Source: Rubripirellula lacrimiformis (lineage in GTDB: Bacteria > Planctomycetota > Planctomycetia > Pirellulales > Pirellulaceae). Taken from it: 64,000 nucleotides of DNA. Positions 16,801-23,324 of this stretch are shown one piece after another (within the stretch, counting starts at the first letter, position 1; every line of letters begins with the position of its first letter). The notes below the pieces were generated by a model. The model saw only the letters and a list, made by a program, of their open reading frames with translations, did not search any database and was not told where the DNA came from. Both the position numbers and the translations under genes were made by a program. The stretch lies in the NCBI RefSeq assembly GCF_007741535.1, contig NZ_CP036525.1, forward strand, positions 558,001-622,000. The letters are read 5' to 3'.

Positions 16801-19458
16801 ATCAGGGTGCACGACATTCAGCCAACCGAATCCGAGCCAATCTTCCTTGGATTGACCGGTGAACGCACGCCAGCTGGGCGAATCCTCTGCAGCGACACCT
16901 GCCGCGTTTGTGATCCACACAATTTGGGAGGACGCGTCGACCAGCAGCTGGAACAGTTCTTGGCTTTCTTTAACCTGCGACACATCCACAAAGGTCACCA
17001 CGATCCCTTCGCACACACCGGTGTGGGATCGATAGGGCAACACGCGTCGGATGTAAGATTTCCCCGAGTCTGCAAGGATCGTGTCGTCGACGGTTTCGCC
17101 GTTCTGGATCTTCTGGGGGTCTGGCAGCGGAGGCATCTGTTGGACATGGGGCACGAACCGCTGCAGCGGGCGTCCCACGTCGGTCGGGATCAGCGAATAG
17201 ATGTCAGCGATGGACGGGGTAAAGCTGCGTATGTTCAGGTCTTTGTCCAAAAAGACGGTAGCGATTTTTGTGCTGCGCAGCAGATTTTCCAAGTCCGCAT
17301 TGACTCGGGCAACGGCATCGCTGCCCGCGCGGATTTCGTCTTTGGAAGTCTCCAGTTCTTCGTTGGCTGATTGCAGTTCTTCGTTCATCGACAGAAGTTC
17401 TTCGTTCGATGACTTCAGTTCCTCGTTGGCCGCTTCCATGTCCTGCAGGGTGCGTTCCAAGTCGGCACGCATGGTTTCTAGTTCGCGTTCCATCTGTGCG
17501 ATGATGGCGTCGGCATTCTGGTCACCCGTCGATGCCGATTCAGGCATGTCGTCTGAATCGTCGCGGATAATGGGTTCGCCAATGTCGTGAAAGACGACCA
17601 GGAACAATTCGTTGTCGGCACCCAATTGCGGCATCGGTTGCACCGTCAACATGACCCGTTGGATGCATTCTTCGTCACGGATGGAAAGTTTATCGTGGGT
17701 GGTTTTTCGGCGAGTCTTGGTGGCTTCGTTGATCGCGGCTCGCAATCCGATCCGCAGCCCGGGAACAGCCATTTTGATGATGTTGTTGTGGAAGTCGCCG
17801 CCTGATACCGACAGGTACTTCGAAACACCATCGGAAGCATTCAGGACTTGTCCCGACTGATCGATCACGACGGCCTTCGGAGCGAATTCGTCCAGCAGGA
17901 TTCGTTGGCGAATGCTGTCTAGATCAACCGTCGTATCGGGTTCGTTGACTCCCATGCGAATCGGATTTGTTTCGTTGCCTCGAAATGCCAACGATTGCGT
18001 CGATTCTGTAGCCGCGCCTTTCCGCTGGGATATCCTGAATTTGTTGTCCAACGCCCGAAACAGTTCGCCGTGCGACGAAATGGTTTCGCTGGGGCCCAGG
18101 AAGAGGAATCCGCCGGGACGCAGCGCGTAGTGGAACAGCGGGATTAGCTTTTCTTGGAGGTGAGATCCCAAGTAGATCAGCATGTTGCGGCAGGAGATCA
18201 TGTCTTGCCGCGAAAACGGTGGGTCGCTGATCAGATTATGTTTCGAAAACAGAACCCGGTCGCGGATCTCTTTGGTCACCTGAAATCGCTTGCCGCGTTT
18301 GACAAAGAATCTTTTCAGTCGTTCGGCACTGATGTGTTCGGTGATGCCGGTCGGATACGATCCGTTTCTAGCGATTTGCAAGGCGCGTTCATCAATATCG
18401 GTAGCGAAGATCTGTACCTCGGGCGCGTCCGTCATGCTTTGTGCATGTTCGCGACATAGCATTGCGATCGTGTAAGCTTCTTCGCCTGTGCTGCAACCGG
18501 CGACCCAAATGCGAACAACGTCGTTTGCCCCTTTGCCCTGGAACAGGCTTGGCAAGACCGTGGTTGCGATGGCATCGAACGCTTCGGGGTCACGGAAGAA
18601 GGCTGTGACGCCGATCAACAGTTCGCGGAATAGTCGGTTGGCCTCGTCTTCATTGTTCTGCAATTCCGCCAAGTAATCACTGGCCGTTGCAATCTTCAGC
18701 ACCTGCATGCGACGTTGAATGCGACGCATCAACGTGGTGATTTTGTAGTGCTGGAAATTGTGGCCGGTGACTTTCAACAAAAGTTCGGCAATGCGAGGGA
18801 TGGCTTCGCCAATCTGCTTTTGCACACGAACGACCATATCATCGCCGCCAAAATCAGTGACATGCTTGGCATATCGAAGCAATTCCACCGCAATCTCGGC
18901 GGGGCGGCAAACGTGGTCGGCGGCGCCGGTCGTCGCGGCGCTGCGAGGCATGCTGTCAAATTTGGCCGACGCAGCGTCTTGTGCGAAGGTCAGGCCACTT
19001 GCGTCGCTGATTGCCTTTAGCCCGACCGTTCCATCGCTGCCGGCGCCCGACAACACGATGCCAACCGCGTGATCGCCCTGGTCTTCGGCCAGCGAATGAA
19101 AGAAATAGTCGACGGCTGTCTGAAAGCTTTCGTCGGCGTCGGAGGCGACGATCCGCGCCGCACCGTTTTTTATCTCCAATAGTTCGCTTGCGGGTGCAAT
19201 GTAAACGCAGCCTGGTTTCAGCTTGGTGCGTTTGGTGACCTCGATGACCTTTGCTTCGGTTGCGCTGCGAACCAAATCACTTTCAAGCGGCACGCTGGAC
19301 GGATCGGTGTGTTGCACCAGCACGATGGCAAACTGGTCGAATGGACCCAGGTGTTCCAGCAATTCAATGATTGCGTCCTGGCCGCCTGCCGATGCGCCTA
19401 CACCGACAATCAGCGGGGCGACTGTCGCATCAACCTGTTCTGATCTCTTGCCCCGCAT
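13873..19458 (-). CDS. Giant hybrid protein: CheB-CheR-multi-PAS-histidine kinase-receiver
   Basis: 1861 residues. Order: CheB methylesterase domain (about 15-195; catalytic Ser23 in GASAGG, His50, Asp142 in SGAGSDG), CheR methyltransferase domain (about 210-480; ELLIGVTAFFRDP, WVAGCSTGEEAYT), a PAS-like part, a long coiled coil (about 650-720, repeated SNEEL and ANEEL motifs), then about six PAS domains. The histidine kinase has His1487 (ANMSHEIRTPM) and N/G boxes. The C-terminal receiver has Asp1790 (VLLDMQMP) and the KP lysine motif. No MCP, CheA or CheW gene is in the window, so it probably signals outside classical chemotaxis. The phosphorelay target is unknown. Start ATG 19458 precedes the CheB fold directly. 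Confidence 0.93.
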   Translation of the reverse strand: MRGKRSEQVDATVAPLIVGVGASAGGQDAIIELLEHLGPFDQFAIVLVQHTDPSSVPLESDLVRSATEAKVIEVTKRTKLKPGCVYIAPASELLEIKNGAARIVASDADESFQTAVDYFFHSLAEDQGDHAVGIVLSGAGSDGTVGLKAISDASGLTFAQDAASAKFDSMPRSAATTGAADHVCRPAEIAVELLRYAKHVTDFGGDDMVVRVQKQIGEAIPRIAELLLKVTGHNFQHYKITTLMRRIQRRMQVLKIATASDYLAELQNNEDEANRLFRELLIGVTAFFRDPEAFDAIATTVLPSLFQGKGANDVVRIWVAGCSTGEEAYTIAMLCREHAQSMTDAPEVQIFATDIDERALQIARNGSYPTGITEHISAERLKRFFVKRGKRFQVTKEIRDRVLFSKHNLISDPPFSRQDMISCRNMLIYLGSHLQEKLIPLFHYALRPGGFLFLGPSETISSHGELFRALDNKFRISQRKGAATESTQSLAFRGNETNPIRMGVNEPDTTVDLDSIRQRILLDEFAPKAVVIDQSGQVLNASDGVSKYLSVSGGDFHNNIIKMAVPGLRIGLRAAINEATKTRRKTTHDKLSIRDEECIQRVMLTVQPMPQLGADNELFLVVFHDIGEPIIRDDSDDMPESASTGDQNADAIIAQMERELETMRADLERTLQDMEAANEELKSSNEELLSMNEELQSANEELETSKDEIRAGSDAVARVNADLENLLRSTKIATVFLDKDLNIRSFTPSIADIYSLIPTDVGRPLQRFVPHVQQMPPLPDPQKIQNGETVDDTILADSGKSYIRRVLPYRSHTGVCEGIVVTFVDVSQVKESQELFQLLVDASSQIVWITNAAGVAAEDSPSWRAFTGQSKEDWLGFGWLNVVHPDDRERTIAEWKSVVEQGKTLSVEYRLRHRSGRYRWMHVHAVAQRFADGTIRRWIGMNTDIDDRKQAEAELFNAKSRLELSLEVSDVAPWSLDAETYHLASNPTLNRLYGFEDDATPSLDQFVKRMDETARDRVAAAIDHAIQTGETYDQEYPIRWPSGEIRHVRARGQVRLSTHDQTKEFFGVVVDITERKRREIDITEREAHLRRVINNQLGLVGMIDRDGILLDVDDRSLEIAQTGREEVLGKHFADAPWWNYDPTVANQMRDAMRQALSGEVVRFDVSLFSHGADGVLIDFMIAPVFDDDGEVEYLIPSGVDIRDRKMLEQRHKDTATRLEAIFNTAVDGIITIDRDGRINSANRAASKLFGYGVHELVGNNVNLLMPEPDHSNHHDYLTKYEQTGDRHIIGNQRQVTGRRKDGSTFPLDLSVSETTLHGEHRFVGIVRDITDRVQAEQAIQDASRRMEMALRAGGMAAWEWTPLKSYWTRELYELLGITSDQTASSELFFSFVHPDDLDELRRVWQEAIDGTTPYEAEFRVIRADGQTRWMMGQGEVVRDASGNVVRLYGLNWDSTNEHLQAKILRESEQRAKDANESKSAFLANMSHEIRTPMTAVLGYVDLLTENVTGTEALQHIQTIRRNGNFLLEIINDILDLSKIEAGKFDVQKESFSLPRLIEDVRSIMSVRATEKDLTLEIKYQNRIPAAIQSDPKRLKQVLVNLLGNAIKFTESGEVKLEVRYQQGRDTDDPQLHFDVIDTGIGISDDHLSKLFQPFSQADASVSRKFGGTGLGLAISRRLAEVLGGSIQVQSQPGKGSRFSLCIDPGHADDIPLIEPSLVLEPTEPSVTETPIDLHCHALIVDDRRDVRFLSKHILTRAGATVEEAEDGQQAVDRIREHFATGQLPDIVLLDMQMPKLDGYQTATQLRQLGYTGPIVALTADAMQGDMSRCIEAGCNDYLSKPIDKAKMLRMISEMISNPPAN

Positions 19459-19758
19459 GGATCACTCGTTGTTTGAAGTCGTTTGGAAACGGTCGCGGTT
19501 CTGCCTCACCGAATGGCGTCGCTAACGGTTGTCGTCAATTTAGCTGTTCGTTGCACGATCAGTAATGAGGCACGAGGGGTGTTGTCGGAGGTCAGATCGG
19601 TCGATTTTGGTTCGGAATCGATCGGGATGGTCGGTTATTGACCTTCGCTGCACCATTGTACGTGGATGGACTGCCTTGAAGGGGGATCGGGGCACTGCTG
19701 ATTGGGGATCGCTGGTCGTCGCTGGCAAACCGAACCGGACATGCGGGCCGATCTTTGC
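19459..19758. other. Intergenic stretch, 300 bp
   Basis: Between the start of the giant hybrid kinase and the stop of the XylR-like regulator, both on the minus strand. It should contain the kinase promoter. I see no gene, clear hairpin terminator or repeat. Confidence 0.35.
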
Positions 19759-20937
19759 TTAGGTGATATGGTTCCTGGTTCGGGCGTCACGTTCAGGACG
19801 TAGGTCTGCACGCATGGCCGTCGGCGACCGCCCGAATTGGCGGGTAAATTGCTGAGTCAAGCTAGAACTTGAACTGAAGCCGGTTTGGAACGCGATCTGT
19901 GTGATCGTCAGGTCGGTTTGAAGCAACAGGTTGCGAATGTGTTCCATCCGTATGCGACGAATATGATCGGCCGGGGAACGCCCCAAGACGCGTTGGAAAC
20001 GTAGCTCTAGCCAGCGCCGTGAAAGCGAAAACTTGCGGACGACGTCGTTGACGCTGATGCCATGCATCGCGTGGTCGTGAATGTGTCGAAGCACGTCCGT
20101 CAATTCGTTGTCGGCGACGGCGAAGGTGTCCGTCGATTGTCGTGCCAGGACATACAGCGGTTCAATCAATTTGGGCTTGGTCGGCACCGCACCGCCGTTC
20201 ATCAGTTGACGTAGACGCGAAGCAGCTTCGGTGCCGATCGATTCGCAGGCAAGTTGGATGCTGGAAAGTTGGGGGGACGATACGTTGCATAGTAGGTCGT
20301 CGTTGTCGCCTGCTAGGATCGTGACGTCATCGGGAACGGTAATGTCGTTCCACTCGCAGATCTCGGCAAGTTGGCGGGCAGGGTAGGGGTCGGCGGCAAA
20401 GACTGCCAACGGACGGGGCAATCGCGACAGCCACTCGATCACATGGTCATGATCGATTTCCCATCCTTGGGTCCCTTCGGCTTCACAGAATACATCGCAT
20501 TGAAAGCCTGCCTTTTCGACGGCACTGCGAAATGCGTGGGCGCGATCAATCGAATAGCGGCCGATCGACGGTGCGTAACAGGCAAAGTGTTTTAGCCGTC
20601 GTTGCCGAAAGTGTTCCAACGCCATTTCAGCTCGCGCCACATCGTCGGTCGCGACGCGTGCCAACCACTTTGCGTGTGGCATCATGATGGACACGTCCAC
20701 CGCCGGCAGCCCCGACCGACGAATGTGGTCGGCCATCGATCGGTCCCGCAGGGACACGATGACGCCATCGCTGCTAGAGCGTCCCGGCATTCGCAGTCGA
20801 TGTTCGTGATCGCGTGGGGCGATCAGCAGTCGCCATTTGTGCTGCCTGGCAAACTGCGCGATCGACGCCACGACACGTCGCCCCCAACTGTCGTCCGTTT
20901 CAATCAGGACGGCCACGCGCCGTTCAGGTCGTTTCAT
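19759..20937 (-). CDS. XylR-like transcriptional regulator (LacI-type sensor, AraC-type HTH)
   Basis: 392 residues from ATG 20937, which places RRVAVLIETDDSWGR at the N-terminus as in this planctomycete-rich family; an upstream in-frame extension adds no domain. Residues ~1-270 are a periplasmic-binding-protein-like sensor (ILAGDNDDLLCNVSSPQLSSIQL is typical of LacI/XylR cores). The C-terminal ~100 residues form an AraC double HTH (LSRRWLELRFQRVLGRSPADHI, ITQIAFQTGFSSSSSLTQQF). It is divergent from the DgcN-type gene, with an inverted repeat between them, so it probably controls the downstream D-amino-acid genes. The ligand is not predictable; a sugar remains possible. Confidence 0.9.
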   Translation of the reverse strand: MKRPERRVAVLIETDDSWGRRVVASIAQFARQHKWRLLIAPRDHEHRLRMPGRSSSDGVIVSLRDRSMADHIRRSGLPAVDVSIMMPHAKWLARVATDDVARAEMALEHFRQRRLKHFACYAPSIGRYSIDRAHAFRSAVEKAGFQCDVFCEAEGTQGWEIDHDHVIEWLSRLPRPLAVFAADPYPARQLAEICEWNDITVPDDVTILAGDNDDLLCNVSSPQLSSIQLACESIGTEAASRLRQLMNGGAVPTKPKLIEPLYVLARQSTDTFAVADNELTDVLRHIHDHAMHGISVNDVVRKFSLSRRWLELRFQRVLGRSPADHIRRIRMEHIRNLLLQTDLTITQIAFQTGFSSSSSLTQQFTRQFGRSPTAMRADLRPERDARTRNHIT

Positions 20938-20980
20938 GGTGATCGCGGGGGGGAACCGGGGAATGCCGTGTTTTGCGAGG

Positions 20981-21011
20981 TCTGCGCATAATAGCACGAA
21001 GTATGCGCAGA
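20981..21011. promoter_or_regulatory. Candidate operator between regulator and catabolic run
   Basis: Perfect inverted repeat TCTGCGCATA (20981-20990) and TATGCGCAGA (21002-21011), separated by 11 nt, centre-to-centre 21 bp, i.e. two helical turns on one DNA face. A third TGCGCA core follows at 21012-21017. It lies 44 nt before the regulator start and 88 nt before the DgcN-type start. This fits a dimeric AraC/XylR-type regulator acting on a divergent promoter pair. Confidence 0.7.
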
Positions 21012-21098
21012 TGCGCACGAATTCTGGCGTTCCGTTGGCTACGATATTCACTGTACCAACCCGTTTTCCTTTCCAGGATCGACACGAACGTTTGCCGT

Positions 21099-22199
21099 AT
21101 GTCTATCAATACAACGCCCCGATCAGCACCATCGGATGATTTGGGATCATCGCTTTCTTCGCATCGCCGGATTGCGATCATTACCGACGGATACTCCACA
21201 CCGTTCCTCGCCAAAACCGCAATCAGCCTCGTGCGGTACCGAACCAAGGATGTTGCCGCGGTCATCGACACCGCAGCCGCCGGATCGACCGCACAGGAAC
21301 TGTTGGGCGTTGGCGGTGCGATCCCTGTGGTCAACGGGTTGTCTGCGATTCCAGACGTCGATGCACTGTACATCGGCATCGCTCCGCCCGGGGGAAAACT
21401 GCCCGAGGAGTGGCGCCGGGTGGTGATGGAGGCTCTGCAGCGTGGGATCGATGTCGTGTCGGGGCTGCACGACTTTTTGACAAGTGACGACGACTATCTG
21501 CAGGCGGCGGCCGAATCGGGCAGCCGCTTGATCGACGTGCGACGCAATCAGTTTAAGTCGACCGCCAAGGGGCATCGTTTTCGCACCGGGTGTGCCAGGA
21601 TCCATACGGTCGGGCACGACTGCAGCATTGGCAAGATGGTCACGTCCATGGAAATCCATCGTGGGTTGGTCCAGCGGGATCTGCGATCCAAGTTTCTTGC
21701 GACCGGGCAAACCGGAATCATGATCTCCGGGCATGGCTTGCCGATCGATTGCGTGGTCGCCGATTTCATCAATGGTGCGGCTGAACAGTTGGTCCAGGAA
21801 AGCGAGGACCAAGACTTTTTGCTGATCGAAGGGCAGGGCAGTATTTCGCATCCATCGTTTTCGGCGGTCACGATGGGGCTGTTGCACGGCAGCGCTCCCG
21901 ACGGGCTTGTCTATTGCTACGAAGCCGGTCGGACGCAGGTAAAGGGGCTCGATGATGTTGATATCCCGCCGATGAAAGACCAGGTGGCGGCGTACCTGAT
22001 GAATGCGAATCTGCGGCATCCTTGCAAATTGATCGGGATTGCGGTCAATACGCGGAGTTTGAGCGAAGTTGACGCCATCGCCGAGATCGATCGCGCGGAG
22101 GCCATGTTCGGGCTGCCTGCGTGCGATGTGTTCCGCATGGGCGCCGACAAGCTAGTCGACGCGTGCATCGCATTGCGATCCGAGGTGTTGGCAAGATGA
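21099..22199 (+). CDS. DUF1611 protein, DgcN-type (putative D-glutamate N-acetyltransferase)
   Basis: 366 residues from ATG 21099. The N-terminal Rossmann-like half (AIITDGYSTPFLAKTAISLVRY, residues 26-47; GIAPPGGKLPEEW) and the C-terminal P-loop-like half (G172-HDCSIGK179; FLLIEGQGSISHPS) are both typical of DUF1611. A DUF1611 member called DgcN has been described as acetylating D-glutamate, with an enolase-superfamily partner DgcA that converts the product. The same pairing is seen here, since the next gene is an enolase-superfamily epimerase overlapping by 4 nt (ATGA). The longer in-frame extension to 20973 would run into the operator, so it is rejected. Confidence 0.8.
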   Translation: MSINTTPRSAPSDDLGSSLSSHRRIAIITDGYSTPFLAKTAISLVRYRTKDVAAVIDTAAAGSTAQELLGVGGAIPVVNGLSAIPDVDALYIGIAPPGGKLPEEWRRVVMEALQRGIDVVSGLHDFLTSDDDYLQAAAESGSRLIDVRRNQFKSTAKGHRFRTGCARIHTVGHDCSIGKMVTSMEIHRGLVQRDLRSKFLATGQTGIMISGHGLPIDCVVADFINGAAEQLVQESEDQDFLLIEGQGSISHPSFSAVTMGLLHGSAPDGLVYCYEAGRTQVKGLDDVDIPPMKDQVAAYLMNANLRHPCKLIGIAVNTRSLSEVDAIAEIDRAEAMFGLPACDVFRMGADKLVDACIALRSEVLAR

Positions 22200-23263
22200 A
22201 GTTGACTGTGACGCGAATCGACTTGCCGTTGAAGCATCCGTTCACGATTGCGCGTGAAACGACGACCATGCAAGCGAGTCTGATTGTTGAACTGCAGCAT
22301 GATGGTGTCTGCGGTTACGGCGAGGTGACCGAGAATGCGTTCTATGGTCACACGTACGAATCGATCATGGGGTCGTTGCAGCGGATTCGACCCGCTTCGC
22401 TGCAGCGGTATGTCGACGAGAAGCCGTTGGATTTGTGGGCAGAGATGCGAGACGATCTTGCAGGGGACATGTTTGCGTTGTCCGCCCTGGACATGGCTGC
22501 GCACGATTTGCGAGGCAAACGGTTGGGGATACCGACCTGGCAAGATTGGGGGCTTCAGTGGAGCGGGATTCCCGATTCAAGCTTCACGATCGGGATCGAT
22601 AGTATCGATCGGATGGTCGAAAAGCTGCAGGAAGAGGCTGGCTGGAGTACCTATAAAATCAAATTGGGGACGCCGCAGGATATTGAAATCGTCGCGGAAT
22701 TGCGGCGCCATACCGAGGCGGCGTTTCGCGTCGATGCCAATTGTGCTTGGACCGCGGACGAGACGATCGCGAACTCTCTGCAATTGGCCGAACTGGGTGT
22801 CGAATACATCGAACAGCCGTTGCCGGTTGAATCATCCACGGCGGACAAGATCCGAGTGTTCCGTGAATCGTCGCTGCCGATTTTTGCTGACGAAGACTGT
22901 CAGGTGACATCCGATATCGACCGATGCAGCGGCATATATCACGGAGTGAATGTCAAGATCTGCAAATGTGGTGGCCTTTCGCCAGCACTGCAAATGTTGA
23001 CTCATGCTCGTGACCTGGGCTTGAAGACGATGGTCGGCTGCATGGTCGAAAGCTCGATCGGGATCAGCGGCGCGGCCCAATTGTTGCCACTGTTGGACTA
23101 CGCGGATCTGGATGGCGCGGTGTTGCTGGCCGATGAACCTTGCCGTGGTGTCACGGTTACCAAGGGGAAAGTTGCTTTGTCCCAGCTATCAGGCTGTGGA
23201 GGCGACTGGGACCGAGACCGATTGTCCGAGTTTGTGTCGGCCAGCCAGAAAGTCGTCCAGTGA
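22196..23263 (+). CDS. Dipeptide epimerase, enolase superfamily (Ala-Glu epimerase / DgcA-like)
   Basis: 355 residues. The enolase-superfamily centre is complete: the K-x-K pair Lys154/Lys156 (YKIKLG), metal ligands Asp180 (RVDANCAW), Glu206 (YIEQPLP) and Asp232 (FADEDCQ), and the opposing Lys254 (VNVKICKCGG). The Asp304-Leu-Asp306 motif near the C-terminus is the D-x-D feature that binds the amino group of dipeptides in L-Ala-D/L-Glu epimerases. N-acetyl-glutamate racemase activity (DgcA) is the alternative suggested by the neighbour. ATG 22196 overlaps the upstream stop as ATGA, implying translational coupling. Confidence 0.88.
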   Translation: MKLTVTRIDLPLKHPFTIARETTTMQASLIVELQHDGVCGYGEVTENAFYGHTYESIMGSLQRIRPASLQRYVDEKPLDLWAEMRDDLAGDMFALSALDMAAHDLRGKRLGIPTWQDWGLQWSGIPDSSFTIGIDSIDRMVEKLQEEAGWSTYKIKLGTPQDIEIVAELRRHTEAAFRVDANCAWTADETIANSLQLAELGVEYIEQPLPVESSTADKIRVFRESSLPIFADEDCQVTSDIDRCSGIYHGVNVKICKCGGLSPALQMLTHARDLGLKTMVGCMVESSIGISGAAQLLPLLDYADLDGAVLLADEPCRGVTVTKGKVALSQLSGCGGDWDRDRLSEFVSASQKVVQ

Positions 23264-23324
23264 TCGGCATCGGTGCGGCGGCGATCCTGCCGGAGCGTGC
23301 AACCTACCTACAAGGATTTTCGAC

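Noticed and set aside
16609-17370. Rightward open frame of 253 codons inside the giant hybrid kinase
   Set aside because: Antisense shadow of PAS-coding sequence; composition (His/Arg/Val rich) and lack of ribosome site argue against a gene.
20973-21098. Longer N-terminus for the DUF1611 protein
   Set aside because: The extension would translate the operator palindrome and is Arg/Cys-rich without similarity to the family, whose core starts right after ATG 21099.
21147-22019. Leftward open frame of 290 codons across the DUF1611 gene
   Set aside because: Complement of a well-supported gene; no motif and no start signal.
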